NCBI RefSeq assembly: GCF_017308075.1
Contig: NZ_JAFKFX010000025.1
Span: 62,001 to 126,000, forward strand
Direction of reading: 5' to 3'
DNA: 64,000 bases
Origin: Allobosea sp.
GTDB lineage: Bacteria > Pseudomonadota > Alphaproteobacteria > Rhizobiales > Beijerinckiaceae
The position numbers were made by a program, and so were the translations under genes. Positions 1-9,176 of the stretch are shown piece by piece. Position 1 is the stretch's first letter. Each line of letters starts with the position of its first letter. The notes beneath the pieces are model-generated. The model was not told the origin of the DNA, ran no database searches, and saw nothing but the letters and a program-made list of their open reading frames with translations.

Positions 1-615
1 GTGCAGCGCGCCCTTGGCGTTGCCGGTCGTGCCGGAGGTGTAGATCATCAGCGCCGGATCGTCGCGCGCGGTGTCGACCGGGGTGAAGTCCGGGCTTTCG
101 CATTCCAGCGCCTTCTCAAGCCCTTCTGCCTGGCCATCGGCGCCGTCGCTGGTGAGGATCAGCTCGAGTTCCGGCAGCGGCTCCTCGATCTGCGCCAGCT
201 TGGCAAGGCCCGCCGCATTGGTCACCAGCACCTTGGCGCCGCAATCAGTCAGCCGGTAGGACAGCGCATCGGCGCCGAACAGCGCCGCCAGCGGCACGGC
301 AATGGCGCCGAGCTTGTAGGCGGCGAGATGGACGATCGGCACATGCCGTCCCTGCGGCAGCAGGATCGCGACACGGTCACCGCTGCCGACGCCGCGCCGG
401 CGCAGCGCATTGGCGAGGCGGTTAGACTGGGCCCGCAATTCGCCATAGCTCACCGGCGTGACCGACCAGTCCGGATTGAGCTCGATGATCGCCGTCTTGT
501 CGGGCTGGGCCGCGGCCCAGCGGTCGCAGCAATCGACGCCGATATTGTAGCGCTCCGGAATCTGCCAGCGGAAGGCGGCGCGCAGGCGCTCGTAATCGCG
601 GATATCGGGAAGCAT
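1..615 (-). CDS. AMP-dependent acyl-CoA synthetase, N-terminal part (cut by window edge)
   Basis: The N-terminal 205 residues of an ANL-family adenylate-forming ligase are visible; the rest lies beyond base 1. The family activates a carboxylic acid as acyl-AMP and transfers it to CoA. The P-loop TSGTTG sits at residues 193-198, followed by N-A-K-G-A-L as expected for the ATP-binding loop. The protein opens with an FRWQIPERYNIGVD-type segment, which from memory occurs in ligases found next to NitT/TauT transporters. The gene follows the ABC importer genes on the same strand with a gap of about 90 bases, so the imported compound may be a carboxylic acid that this enzyme activates. That link is inference, and the substrate is unknown. 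Confidence 0.88.
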   Translation of the reverse strand, partial: MLPDIRDYERLRAAFRWQIPERYNIGVDCCDRWAAAQPDKTAIIELNPDWSVTPVSYGELRAQSNRLANALRRRGVGSGDRVAILLPQGRHVPIVHLAAYKLGAIAVPLAALFGADALSYRLTDCGAKVLVTNAAGLAKLAQIEEPLPELELILTSDGADGQAEGLEKALECESPDFTPVDTARDDPALMIYTSGTTGNAKGALH

Positions 616-707
616 CGGCAGACCCTCGGCTAGAGGGCGCGCACGATAGGCAGGCGACGGAGCGCTGTCACCATGGCCCAGTGTCGACCATCGTCTTCAC
701 GCTCCGC

Positions 708-1478
708 TCAGCCCCGTGCCATCTGCGAGCGCTTGGCCCAGCCGGTCATCCGGTTCTCGACGAAATCGACGACCGCGACCAGGAAGATGCCGAGCACGGC
801 CAGCACGATCAGCGCCGCAAACACCAGAGGCACGTTGAAATCGGCGGAGGCGCGGGTGATCAAATTGCCGATGCCGAGATTGGAAGCGTTCTGCTCGCCG
901 ATCACCGAGCCGACATAGGCGAGCGTGATCGAGACCTTCAGAGCCCCGAAGAAATACGGCAGCGAGCGGGGGATGCCGACCTTGGTCATGATATCGAACC
1001 GGCTCGCGCCGAGCGCCTTCAGCACGTCCTCGGTCTCCGGCTCGATCGTCGCGAGGCCGGTCGCGACATTGACCACGATCGGGAAGAACGAGATCACGAA
1101 GGCGGTCAGCACCGGCGGCAGCCAGCCGACGCCGAACCAGAGCACGAGGATCGGCACAACCGCGACCTTGGGGATGGCATTGAAGCCGACCAGCAGCGGG
1201 TTGAGCCCGGCCTGGAGCAGGCGCGACGAACCGACCAGCAGCCCGACCGCGAGCCCGAACAGTATCGAGAGCCCAAAGCCGGCCGTGGTCATCCAGAGCG
1301 TGTGGAAGGCGTTGGTGTAGAGCGGCTTCTGGTACTGCACCAGCGCGGCCCAGATCGCCGAGGGCGGCGGCAGCACGAAGGCCGAGATCGAAAGCGCCCG
1401 GCAGGCCGCTTCCCACAGCGCGAAGAAGCCGAGCGTGAACAGATAGGGCGCGAGCCTGAGCCAGATCGAGCGCTTCAT
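708..1478 (-). CDS. NitT/TauT-family ABC transporter permease
   Basis: The protein has 256 residues and about six hydrophobic segments. The cytoplasmic coupling loop around KALGASRFDIMTKVGIPRSLP is the EAA-type motif of SsuC/TauC-like permeases. This inner-membrane subunit would pair with the adjacent ATPase and periplasmic protein to import a small organic anion or precursor. Its start codon overlaps the stop of the upstream ATPase gene by four bases (ATGA), which indicates translational coupling. Length is normal for the family. Sulfonate, nitrate, thiamine-precursor and aromatic-acid importers look alike at this level, so the substrate cannot be read from the sequence. Confidence 0.9.
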   Translation of the reverse strand: MKRSIWLRLAPYLFTLGFFALWEAACRALSISAFVLPPPSAIWAALVQYQKPLYTNAFHTLWMTTAGFGLSILFGLAVGLLVGSSRLLQAGLNPLLVGFNAIPKVAVVPILVLWFGVGWLPPVLTAFVISFFPIVVNVATGLATIEPETEDVLKALGASRFDIMTKVGIPRSLPYFFGALKVSITLAYVGSVIGEQNASNLGIGNLITRASADFNVPLVFAALIVLAVLGIFLVAVVDFVENRMTGWAKRSQMARG

Positions 1479-2263
1479 GCCGCCGCCCTCGCCTCGCGGA
1501 TATGGCCGCGCAGCTCGTGGACGATCTCGGCGAATTCCGGCGTGTAGGTGATTTCGAGGTCGCGCGGACGGGCGAAGCCGATCTCGCGCTCGGCGATGAT
1601 CCTGCCCGGCCGCGCCGACATGCAGAACACCCGATCGGCCAGGAACACCGCCTCGCGCAGATCATGCGTGACGAGGATCACCGTGACGGCGCGCTCGGCC
1701 TGCAGATCGCGGATCACGCACCAGAGCTCCTCGCGCGTGAAAGCGTCGAGCGCGCCGAAGGGCTCGTCGAGCATCAGCAGCTTCGGCTCGTGGATCAGCG
1801 AGCGGCAGAGCGAGGCGCGCTGCTGCATGCCGCCGGAGAGCTCCCAGGGGTATTTAGCGCCCATGCCCTTGAGGCCGACCTTCTCCAGCAGCCCTTCGGC
1901 CCGCGCGACATACTCGTCCTTGTTGGCACGCAGGCGCTGGCGATGCGGCTGCACCACTTCGAGTGGCAACAGGAGGTTGTCGAGCGTCGTACGCCAGGGC
2001 AGCAGCACAGGGTTCTGGAAGGCCATGCCGGTGATCTTGATCGGCTCGGCGACGCGCTGGCCGGCCACCGTGACCATGCCGGCCTTCGGCTTCTGCAGTC
2101 CCGTCGCGAGCTTCATCAGGGTCGACTTGCCGCAGCCGGACGGGCCGACGATCGCGGCGAACTCGCCCTCGCGCACCTTCAGCGACAGGCCGTCGACCGC
2201 GGGCGGCCCGTCCCCGCCGCTATAGACATGCGTGACCTCGTTCAGTTCGACGAAGGCGGTCAA
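1475..2263 (-). CDS. NitT/TauT-family ABC transporter ATPase
   Basis: A nucleotide-binding subunit of 262 residues. Walker A (GPSGCGKST) is at about residues 40-48, the signature LSGGMQQR at 142-149, and Walker B LLMLDEP at 162-168, followed by the D-loop and a switch His in VTHD. It belongs to the SsuB/TauB group. The start is a TTG: a GGAG lies five bases upstream, and the only nearby ATG is out of frame. It sits second in a minus-strand operon of binding protein, ATPase, permease and acyl-CoA ligase. All catalytic motifs are intact. Confidence 0.92.
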   Translation of the reverse strand: MTAFVELNEVTHVYSGGDGPPAVDGLSLKVREGEFAAIVGPSGCGKSTLMKLATGLQKPKAGMVTVAGQRVAEPIKITGMAFQNPVLLPWRTTLDNLLLPLEVVQPHRQRLRANKDEYVARAEGLLEKVGLKGMGAKYPWELSGGMQQRASLCRSLIHEPKLLMLDEPFGALDAFTREELWCVIRDLQAERAVTVILVTHDLREAVFLADRVFCMSARPGRIIAEREIGFARPRDLEITYTPEFAEIVHELRGHIREARAAA

Positions 2264-2335
2264 GGGCGCTCCATGGGCCGCAGAAAAGGAGCCGGCCTTC
2301 CCTTCACCGGGAAGGCCGGATACGGGACGGGAAGC

Positions 2336-3388
2336 TCAGAGCTTCCGCTCGGGCTCGGCCGGCAGGAAGCTGTCGATGAAGGCCTCGCCCGCCTTGGCCT
2401 TGTCCTTGAAGGTGAAGGTCAGACCGATCTGGTCGAGCGCCGTCGCCCAACGCGCCTTGTCGATGCCGCCGACGCCATTGGCCTTGACCCAGGGCGTCAC
2501 CACGTTCTGCTCCAGCGTCATCTTCAGGCGCTCGAGCTCGACCTCCTGCTTGGCGACATCGTTACGCTTGATCACCAGCTGCGCGCCGAGCTCGGGATTG
2601 GCGACGGTGTCGCGGATACCCTTGGTGATCGCCCGCAGCAGGCCGCGCAGCGCCTCCGGCTTTTCCGCCATGAACTTCGGCGAGGCCATCACGACATTGC
2701 CGTAGAGCTCGACACCGTAATCCGACATCAGCATGGTGACGATGTCGTCGACCGGCACGCCGCGCGACTTCAGGTTGATGTAGGAGGAGTTGGCGAAGCC
2801 GAAGACGGCGTCGACCTCGCCCGAGGCGAGCATCGGCTCGCGCACCGGGAAGCCGACATTCTCCATCCGCATCTTGCTGTCGTCGAGCTTGTTGACCGTC
2901 TTGAAGATCGGCCATTGCGCGAAGGCGGCGTCGGCTGCCGGGGCGCCGAACTTCTTGCCTTCGAGGCTCTTCACATCGCTGGTGATGCCGCGGCTCTTGC
3001 GGCCGACGATGGCGAAGGGCGGACGGTCATAGACCATCATCACCGCCTTGAGATCGACGGTCGGATTCTCGTCGCGGAAGCGGATCAGCGAGTTCACGTC
3101 GCCGAAGCCGACATCATAGGTGCCGGAGGCGACACGCGGGATCGCCTCGCGCGAGCCATTGCCGGTGTCGATGGTGACGTCGAGCCCCTCGGCTTTGAAA
3201 TAGCCCTTCTCCTGCGCCATCAGGAACAGAGCCGCCGGCCCCTCGAAGCGCCAGTCGAGCGTGAAGCGCACCGCGGTCTGCGCCGCGGCCGGGCCGGTTC
3301 CGAGCCCCGCGACGACCAGGCCGAGCACGCCCGCCAGCCCGGCCAGGCGCCGGCGTGAAAGGGAGCTGTGGACTTTAGTCGTAGACAT
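2336..3388 (-). CDS. NMT1/SsuA-like periplasmic substrate-binding protein
   Basis: A 350-residue protein. A twin-arginine-like start (SRRRLAGLAG) and a hydrophobic run ending in AAAQT suggest export to the periplasm. The mature part begins VRFTLDWRFEG, typical of NMT1/THI5-like binding proteins of NitT/TauT importers. The start was placed at the ATG at 3388 because the signal peptide follows directly; an upstream in-frame ATG would add 35 residues with no export character. It is the first gene of the importer operon. The ligand cannot be deduced; thiamine-pyrimidine, sulfonate, nitrate and aromatic-acid binders share this fold. Confidence 0.88.
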   Translation of the reverse strand: MSTTKVHSSLSRRRLAGLAGVLGLVVAGLGTGPAAAQTAVRFTLDWRFEGPAALFLMAQEKGYFKAEGLDVTIDTGNGSREAIPRVASGTYDVGFGDVNSLIRFRDENPTVDLKAVMMVYDRPPFAIVGRKSRGITSDVKSLEGKKFGAPAADAAFAQWPIFKTVNKLDDSKMRMENVGFPVREPMLASGEVDAVFGFANSSYINLKSRGVPVDDIVTMLMSDYGVELYGNVVMASPKFMAEKPEALRGLLRAITKGIRDTVANPELGAQLVIKRNDVAKQEVELERLKMTLEQNVVTPWVKANGVGGIDKARWATALDQIGLTFTFKDKAKAGEAFIDSFLPAEPERKL

Positions 3389-3607
3389 CTGGGACTCCGG
3401 AATGGGGCGCGAGAGGAGCGAGGGCGGGAAATTGGTTCCGGCGACGACGAGCAAGGCCCGTGCCGCAGAGCAGGCAGCTTCAAACTGGCGCAATGTCCAT
3501 CTGCGTCAAGCCGATCCGATGAAAATTCATGCAGCGCGGCAAACAAGTCGCGCAAATTTCCGGCAGCCCGGCTCGGGCGCGCCCAATCGCGGTCAGGACA
3601 CGGCCGC

Positions 3608-4063
3608 TCAGAGCGGCAGAGCGCCGTCGGTCTTGACCTCTTCCATCACGGCATAGGTCCGCGTCTCGCGCACCGCCGGCAGCGCCAGCAGCACCTCGCC
3701 GAGGAAGCGGCGATAGGCGTTCATGTCGGCCACTCTGGTCTTGACGAGGTAGTCGAAACCGCCGGCAACCATATGGCATTCCAGCACCTCGGGCGCCCGC
3801 TTCACCGCATTGGCGAAGCGCTCGAAGGCATCGGGCGTCGTCTTGTCGAGATAGACCTCGACGAAGACCAGAAGATGCAGGCCGAGCTTCACCGGATCGA
3901 GCGTCGCGCGGTAGCCGGTGATGTAGCCCTCGCGCGTCAATCGCTTCAGGCGCTCGCCCGTCGCCGTCGGCGACAGACCGACCGCTTCGGCCAGCTCGAC
4001 GCCGGCGGCACGGCCGTCATTCTGCAGCATCGCCAGCAGGCGGCGGTCGGTTCGATCCAACAC
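3608..4063 (-). CDS. putR: Lrp/AsnC-family regulator, probable activator of putA
   Basis: This 151-residue protein has an N-terminal winged helix (LDRTDRRLLAMLQNDGR, then LAEAVGLSPTATGERLKRL) and a C-terminal RAM/ligand domain. It is divergent from putA. In Agrobacterium and Rhodobacter the proline-responsive activator of putA, PutR, is an Lrp/AsnC protein in this position, so the role is a family-based inference. The start is set at a GTG preceded by AGGAA eight bases upstream. An ATG 66 bases further up is possible, but it would place the gene start inside the inverted repeats of the shared promoter region. PutA here has no DNA-binding domain and so needs a separate regulator. Confidence 0.82.
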   Translation of the reverse strand: MLDRTDRRLLAMLQNDGRAAGVELAEAVGLSPTATGERLKRLTREGYITGYRATLDPVKLGLHLLVFVEVYLDKTTPDAFERFANAVKRAPEVLECHMVAGGFDYLVKTRVADMNAYRRFLGEVLLALPAVRETRTYAVMEEVKTDGALPL

Positions 4064-4121
4064 GGGATAATTTCCTGAAACTCTTCCTTTATCCCGGATT
4101 TCATATAGCCAGAGCGCGAAC

Positions 4122-4166
4122 ATATCCATTGATATCCGGCGAGATAGCCATGATCCTTCAGATCAT
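4122..4166. promoter_or_regulatory. Candidate regulator-binding sites between putR and putA
   Basis: Two perfect inverted repeats lie in the divergent intergenic region: ATATC-CATT-GATAT at 4122-4135 and ATGATC-CTTCA-GATCAT at 4150-4166, the latter 30 bases before the putA start. ATATCC also occurs twice ten bases apart. These are reasonable sites for the adjacent Lrp-type protein, which binds as dimers or higher oligomers, but no binding evidence exists. Confidence 0.4.
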
Positions 4167-4195
4167 CCCGCATTCGCCTCTCCGGAGTCCCCGCC

Positions 4196-7100
4196 ATGGC
4201 CGCCCCTGCCCCGCGACCGATCGACAGCACCGCGCCCGTCTTCCACGCGCCCTATGCCGAGGATGACGGAGCCATCGCCGGGCGCCTGCTCGCCGGCTCC
4301 AGGCGCGAGCCGGCCGCCAAGGCCCGCATCGACGCCCGCGCCAGCGGGCTGATCGAGGCGATCCGGACCCGCAAGGTCGGCCTCGGCGGCATCGAGGAAT
4401 TGCTGCGCGAGTATTCGCTCTCGACCAAGGAGGGCCTCGCGCTGATGGTGCTGGCGGAAGCCCTGCTGCGCGTGCCCGACGCCGCCACCGCCGACCGGCT
4501 GATCGAGGACAAGCTCGGCCAGGGCGACTTCGCCCATCATGAATCGAAGTCCGACGCCTTCCTGATCTCGGCCTCGTCCTGGGCGCTCGGCCTCACCGCC
4601 CGCATCATCCAGCCCGGCGAGACCCCGACCAGCATCATCGGCAATCTCTCCAAGCGCCTCGGCCTGCCCGCCGTGCGCACCGCGACGCGCCAGGCGATGC
4701 GGGTCATGGGCAATCATTTCGTGCTCGGCCAGACCATCGAGGAGGCGCTGAAGCGCGCCCGCTCCGGCACCGGCAAGCTCTACCGCTACTCCTTCGACAT
4801 GCTGGGCGAGGGCGCCCGCACGCAAGGAGACGCCGACCGTTATTACGCCTCCTATGCCGCCGCGATCGAGGCGATCGGCCGCTCGGCCGGCAATGACAAG
4901 CTGCCGAACCGCCCGGGCATCTCGGTCAAGCTCTCGGCGCTGCATCCGCGCTATGACGCGACCAATCGCGAGCGCGTGCTCGTCGAGCTGACCCCGAAGG
5001 TGATCGAGCTCGCCCGCCAGGCCAAGAAATACGATCTCAACTTCACCGTCGACGCCGAGGAGGCAGACCGGCTCGAGCTCTCGCTCGACGTCATCGACGC
5101 CGTGCTGGCCGATGCCTCGCTCGCCGGCTGGGACGGCTTCGGCCTCGCCATCCAGGCCTATCAGAAGCGCGCCAGCGCGGTGATCGCCCATATCGCGGCG
5201 CTGGCCGAGTTCCATGACCGGCGCATGATGGTGCGCCTGGTCAAGGGCGCCTATTGGGACACCGAGCTGAAGCGCGCCCAGGAACGCGGCCTGCCCGACT
5301 ATCCGGTCTTCACCCGCAAGGCGATGACCGACCTGAACTACGAGGCCTGCGCCAAGCAGCTGCTGGCCCTGCGCCCGCGCATCATCCCGCAATTCGCTAC
5401 CCATAATGCGCTGACCGTCGCGACCGTCGCCGAGCTCGCCGGCGACCAAAAGGGCGCCCAGCCGGACGGCCGTCTTGCTGAAAACCTGGACTTCGAGTTC
5501 CAGCGCCTGCACGGCATGGGCGAAGCGCTCTATGAGCGCCTGCTGCAGGAGAATTCCGGCTTCGCCTGCCGGACCTATGCGCCGGTCGGCGGCCATCAGG
5601 ACCTGCTCGCCTATCTCGTGCGCCGCCTGCTCGAGAACGGCGCCAACTCCTCCTTCGTCTCGGTCTCCGGCGATCCGGACGTGCCGGTCTCGGAGCTGCT
5701 CGTGCCGCCGGCCGACATCATCGGAACGCCGGGCGCCGCCCGCCATCGCCGCATTCCGCTGCCGGCCGACCTCTTCGGCCCGTCCCGCAAGAACTCGGCC
5801 GGCGTCGAGCTCGGCGATGCCGCGAGCCTGGAGGCGCTGCTCGCCGAGATCGGCCGCGCCACCGCAAAGCCCTTCGCGGAGGCGAGCGCCGTGATCGACG
5901 GCAAGCCCGTCGCCGGCAACCGCCGTGAGCTGCGCTCGCCGATCGATGCGAGGCCGATCGGCCATGTCGTCGAGGCCGACGAGGCCGCCGCTGCACGGGC
6001 GGTGCTCGCGGCGAAGGCCGGCTTCCCCGCCTGGAACGCGACCCCGGCCCGGATCCGCGCCGCGGCGCTGCGCCAGGCGGCCGAGCTGATGGAGGCCCGC
6101 CGCGGCCCGATCCTCGCTTTGCTCCAGGCCGAGGCCGGCAAGACGCTGGACGACGCCATCGCGGAACTCCGCGAAGCCGTCGACTTCCTGCGCTATTACG
6201 CCGCCGAGGCCGAGGCGAAGTTCGCGGTGCCGACCGCCCTGCCCGGCCCCACCGGCGAGGAGAACCGCCTCGTCCTGCGCGGCCGCGGCCCGTTCGTCTG
6301 CATCGCGCCCTGGAACTTCCCGCTCGCCATCTTCACCGGCCAGGTCGCGGCCGCGCTGGTCACCGGCAACAGCGTCGTCGCCAAGCCGGCGCCGCAGACC
6401 CCGCTGATCGCCAGCCTCGCCATCGCCATCCTGCACGAGGCCGGCGTGCCGAAATCGGCGCTGCACCTCACCCCCGGCGACGGCAAGCTCGGCGCCGCCC
6501 TCGTCTCCCATCCCGACGTCGCCGGCGTCGCCTTCACCGGCTCGACCGCGACCGCCCGCGCCATCAACCGGGCGCTCGCCGCCAAGGACGTCCCGATCGT
6601 CCCGCTGATCGCCGAGACCGGCGGGCTCAACGCCATGATCGTCGACGCGACCGCCCTCGCCGAGCAGGTCGCCGACGATGTGGTGATGTCGGCCTTCCGC
6701 TCTGCCGGCCAGCGCTGCTCGGCGCTGCGCCTCTTGGTCGTGCAGGAGGACGTCGCCGACAAGATGGTCGAGATGATCGAGGGCGCCGCCAGCGTGCTCA
6801 GGCTCGGCGATCCCCGCGAGATCGAGACCCATGTCGGCCCGGTGATCGACGCCGCCGCCAAGCAGCGGCTCGACGCCCATATCGCGGCGATGCAGGCCGA
6901 GGGCCGGATCGCCTATGCCGGCGCGGTGCCGTCGCTCGGCGGCACCTTCGTCGCCCCGCACATCATCCGGCTCGACAAGGTCTCCGACCTCACCGCCGAG
7001 CATTTCGGCCCGGTGCTGCATGTCGTGCGCTGGAAGGCGGGCGAGCTCGACAAGGTGATCGAAGCGATCGAGGCCACCGGCTACGGGCTGACGCTCGGCG

Positions 7101-7348
7101 TACATTCGCGCATCGAGACCACGGTCGAGCGCGTCACGCAAAAACTCTCGACGGGCAATATCTACGTCAACCGCAACATCATCGGCGCGGTCGTCGGCGT
7201 GCAGCCCTTCGGCGGCCACGGCCTCTCGGGCACCGGCCCCAAGGCCGGCGGGCCGAACTATCTCGCCCGCTTCGCCACCGAGCAGACGGTGACGATCAAC
7301 ACCGCGGCGGCCGGCGGCAACGCCTCGCTGATCGCGATGGGGGAATAA
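4196..7348 (+). CDS. putA: Bifunctional proline dehydrogenase / pyrroline-5-carboxylate dehydrogenase
   Basis: Oxidises proline to glutamate in two steps. The 1050-residue length fits the short (minimal) PutA type: no N-terminal ribbon-helix-helix DNA-binding domain, an FAD-dependent PRODH barrel in roughly residues 120-440, and an aldehyde dehydrogenase module from about 530 onward. PRODH hallmarks include VKLSALHPRY, TVDAEEADRLELSLDV and LVKGAYWDTE. In the ALDH half the general base is Glu807 (AETGG) and the catalytic Cys is residue 841 (SAGQRCSALR). It is a single gene divergent from the Lrp-type regulator. Because it cannot repress itself as E. coli PutA does, control probably rests with that regulator. 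Confidence 0.97.
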   Translation: MAAPAPRPIDSTAPVFHAPYAEDDGAIAGRLLAGSRREPAAKARIDARASGLIEAIRTRKVGLGGIEELLREYSLSTKEGLALMVLAEALLRVPDAATADRLIEDKLGQGDFAHHESKSDAFLISASSWALGLTARIIQPGETPTSIIGNLSKRLGLPAVRTATRQAMRVMGNHFVLGQTIEEALKRARSGTGKLYRYSFDMLGEGARTQGDADRYYASYAAAIEAIGRSAGNDKLPNRPGISVKLSALHPRYDATNRERVLVELTPKVIELARQAKKYDLNFTVDAEEADRLELSLDVIDAVLADASLAGWDGFGLAIQAYQKRASAVIAHIAALAEFHDRRMMVRLVKGAYWDTELKRAQERGLPDYPVFTRKAMTDLNYEACAKQLLALRPRIIPQFATHNALTVATVAELAGDQKGAQPDGRLAENLDFEFQRLHGMGEALYERLLQENSGFACRTYAPVGGHQDLLAYLVRRLLENGANSSFVSVSGDPDVPVSELLVPPADIIGTPGAARHRRIPLPADLFGPSRKNSAGVELGDAASLEALLAEIGRATAKPFAEASAVIDGKPVAGNRRELRSPIDARPIGHVVEADEAAAARAVLAAKAGFPAWNATPARIRAAALRQAAELMEARRGPILALLQAEAGKTLDDAIAELREAVDFLRYYAAEAEAKFAVPTALPGPTGEENRLVLRGRGPFVCIAPWNFPLAIFTGQVAAALVTGNSVVAKPAPQTPLIASLAIAILHEAGVPKSALHLTPGDGKLGAALVSHPDVAGVAFTGSTATARAINRALAAKDVPIVPLIAETGGLNAMIVDATALAEQVADDVVMSAFRSAGQRCSALRLLVVQEDVADKMVEMIEGAASVLRLGDPREIETHVGPVIDAAAKQRLDAHIAAMQAEGRIAYAGAVPSLGGTFVAPHIIRLDKVSDLTAEHFGPVLHVVRWKAGELDKVIEAIEATGYGLTLGVHSRIETTVERVTQKLSTGNIYVNRNIIGAVVGVQPFGGHGLSGTGPKAGGPNYLARFATEQTVTINTAAAGGNASLIAMGE

Positions 7349-7357
7349 GAGACAGCA

Positions 7358-7479
7358 CCCTTCTCCCCTCGGGGGAGAAGGTCCCGGCAGGGGGATGAGG
7401 GCAGTTCGACCGGGCGAGCCCTCCTTCCCTCATCCGTCAGCGCTTCGCGCTGCCACCTTCTCCCCCGAGGGGAGAAGGG
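7358..7479. repeat. Palindromic intergenic element (family 1, copy 1)
   Basis: About 122 bases with two hairpin ends in inverted orientation: CCCTTCTCCCC-TCGG-GGGAGAAGG at the left and its reverse complement at the right, with GATGAGGG and CCCTCATCC inside. It begins nine bases after the putA stop. Four further full copies and one half copy occur in the window. Confidence 0.85.
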
Positions 7480-7491
7480 TTCCCCGCGCCC

Positions 7492-7755
7492 CTACTCCGC
7501 GCCCCTTGCCGCCGCCTGCTTCAGCCGCGCCAGCGCCTCCTCGGCGCCGGCCTTGACCTGGATGTCCTTCGAGGCCGCTTCCAGCTCGATCCGGGCGAGC
7601 AGCGCCGCGACATCGGGCACCTGGCCTTCCGCCGCGAGCTTCAGCACGGCGTTGGCGAGCACGTTCGGCCAATAGGCCGCGCCGCCCTTGGCCAGCCCCT
7701 TGGCCTTGCGGCCCTCGAATTCCTTGGTGAGCTGTTCGGGGGTTTTTCTGGCCAT
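7492..7755 (-). CDS. Small conserved-looking hypothetical protein (87 aa)
   Basis: A lysine- and alanine-rich soluble protein of 87 residues beginning MARKTPEQLTKEFEGRKAKG. It has no signal peptide and no membrane segment, and is predicted largely helical. I do not recognise a named domain. The gene lies between a palindromic repeat, which may end putA transcription, and the divergent HdeA-like gene. Its codon use matches the GC-rich neighbours, so it looks resident and real. No function can be assigned. Confidence 0.6.
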   Translation of the reverse strand: MARKTPEQLTKEFEGRKAKGLAKGGAAYWPNVLANAVLKLAAEGQVPDVAALLARIELEAASKDIQVKAGAEEALARLKQAAARGAE

Positions 7756-8006
7756 GGCGGCGCCTTCCGTGAATCGCGTTCGAGCGGAAGCTTATAGCAG
7801 CACGGCCGTGAACGGCGCGGCGAAGGCGCAGGGAGCCCTGTCCGCCGACGACTTTTCCCGGCCTCGCCCTGCCGAAACGGCAGCTTTCCCGCGATGCCCT
7901 GCCTGCAGGGCCGGGCGGCGCAAGCAGCATTTGCGCCCGGCGTCGGCAGGGTGCACCAGCCCCGCCGAAGGGCCGCGCAGCCGGCCGCACGTTCAGGACA
8001 TCGCCC

Positions 8007-8261
8007 ATGCCTCTCGCCTTGCGCGCGCTCGCCGCGACCCTTGCCTGTCTTCTCGTCGCCGCCCCGGCCTCGGCCGAGATCACCGACCCCGACCTGACCT
8101 GCGCCGACTATCTCAAGACCGGCCAGCACAAGGCCGACCGCAGGGCGAGAGCCGGCGCCAGCCACGAATCCGCGACCATCGAGGCCAAGGTCCGGGCCTT
8201 CTGCGCCGCCAATCCGAAGATGAAAGCGATCGACGCCGAGATGACGATGACCGGCCTCTGA
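8007..8261 (+). CDS. HdeA/HdeB-like small periplasmic protein
   Basis: An 84-residue protein with a clear signal peptide (hydrophobic core ALAATLACLLVAAP, cleavage after ASA near residue 23). The mature chain starts EITDPDLTCADYLK and contains a second Cys in AFCAANPKMK, matching the two-cysteine pattern of the HdeA family of acid-activated periplasmic chaperones (one disulfide, LTCADFL-type start). The mature part is short for the family (about 61 residues). It is a single gene. The assignment rests on this pattern only; acid-stress function in this organism is inferred. Confidence 0.7.
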   Translation: MPLALRALAATLACLLVAAPASAEITDPDLTCADYLKTGQHKADRRARAGASHESATIEAKVRAFCAANPKMKAIDAEMTMTGL

Positions 8262-8285
8262 GCCGGCAGGGGGCGCCAGCCGCCC

Positions 8286-8636
8286 TCAGCCCCGGTCCGG
8301 GCCCATGCCCGGAATCGCCTCGATCTGCGCCTTGTGCCGGGCGATGCGCCGCTCGGCCTCGTACCAGGCCTCCCTGCCCTCGACGCCGGCGAGGCGCAGG
8401 CGGATCGCCTCGCGGAAGGTCGCGCGCATCTCGTCGGAGAGGCAGTCCATGAGCTTGCCGGCGCATTCCCCGCCATCCGGCCCGGAGCAGGCCCTGGCGC
8501 GCCGGCAATCCTTGCGACCGCAAAAGCGCCAGCACTGCATCAATGTCGCGACCCTGCGAAGCATGATCGGCCGCTCGCGCTGATAGCGCTCGAACTCCTC
8601 CTTCGTCGCGCCACGATGGTCGGGATTGCGGGGCAT
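8286..8636 (-). CDS. Hypothetical protein with a cysteine cluster (116 aa)
   Basis: Five cysteines are clustered in residues 35-65 in the pattern CWRFCGRKDCRRARAC...C with a further Cys in DCLSDEM, which could hold a metal. The C-terminal half is helical and charged. There is no signal peptide or membrane segment. It opens MPRNPDHRGATKEEFERY. I do not recognise the family. It converges with the HdeA-like gene, 24 bases away, and its upstream side is the long repeat-rich gap. Confidence 0.6.
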   Translation of the reverse strand: MPRNPDHRGATKEEFERYQRERPIMLRRVATLMQCWRFCGRKDCRRARACSGPDGGECAGKLMDCLSDEMRATFREAIRLRLAGVEGREAWYEAERRIARHKAQIEAIPGMGPDRG

Positions 8637-8685
8637 GGGATGTCCTCCGATTGGCTCCCAGCAAGGAGTGGGAAGCGAGCCGCTT

Positions 8686-8829
8686 CCCTTCTCCCCTTGC
8701 GGGAGAAGGTGGCGCGCAGCGCCGGATGAGGGGTCGCGCTACGCTTTCCGATATCGGCCGCAGGTAGAAAACTAGTCCCGTCAGGTCGCGAGACCCCTCA
8801 CCCCACCCTCTCCCGCAAGGGGAGAGGGA
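8686..8829. repeat. Palindromic intergenic element (family 1, copy 2)
   Basis: Hairpin ends CCCTTCTCCCCTTGCGGGAGAAGG and CCTCTCCCGCAAGGGGAGAGGG face each other, with GATGAGGGGTCGCG and its complement inside. It shares its inner GTCGCGAGACCCCTCACCC segment with copy 3 at 23.4 kb. Confidence 0.85.
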
Positions 8830-9176
8830 GCAGGTCGTGCCTCCCGCGCCCAAACGCCGTCCCCGCCCGCAGGCTGATCCCGCGGGCGTTGTCGCAAATG
8901 AGGGGCAGCGGAGCGCCGCGAGGCGCGGGTTTGGTATCCGCTTCCATTGAGCCAGGAAGCGGCGCGGATGGATCCCCATCCGCACGCCCCGTGGCGCTCC
9001 GCCGGCGGCGATTTGAAAACTCCGGGCCGCGCTTCATTCGGACCTTGCCCGATCCCGCTCGTCGCCTTCGCCAGTTCCCCTCATCGGGTCGTCGCGTCGG
9101 CGCTCGGGCGGTTCACGATCGGCGGCCTGGTCCGGCTAGCGAGCTCCTCGCGCAGGGGCCGTAGTACCCCCAGGTC

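Noticed and set aside
4163-7219. Very long minus-strand open frame (about 1,000 codons) opposite putA
   Set aside because: It mirrors the GC-rich third-codon bias of putA; its translation is Arg/Gly/Asp-rich with no family resemblance.
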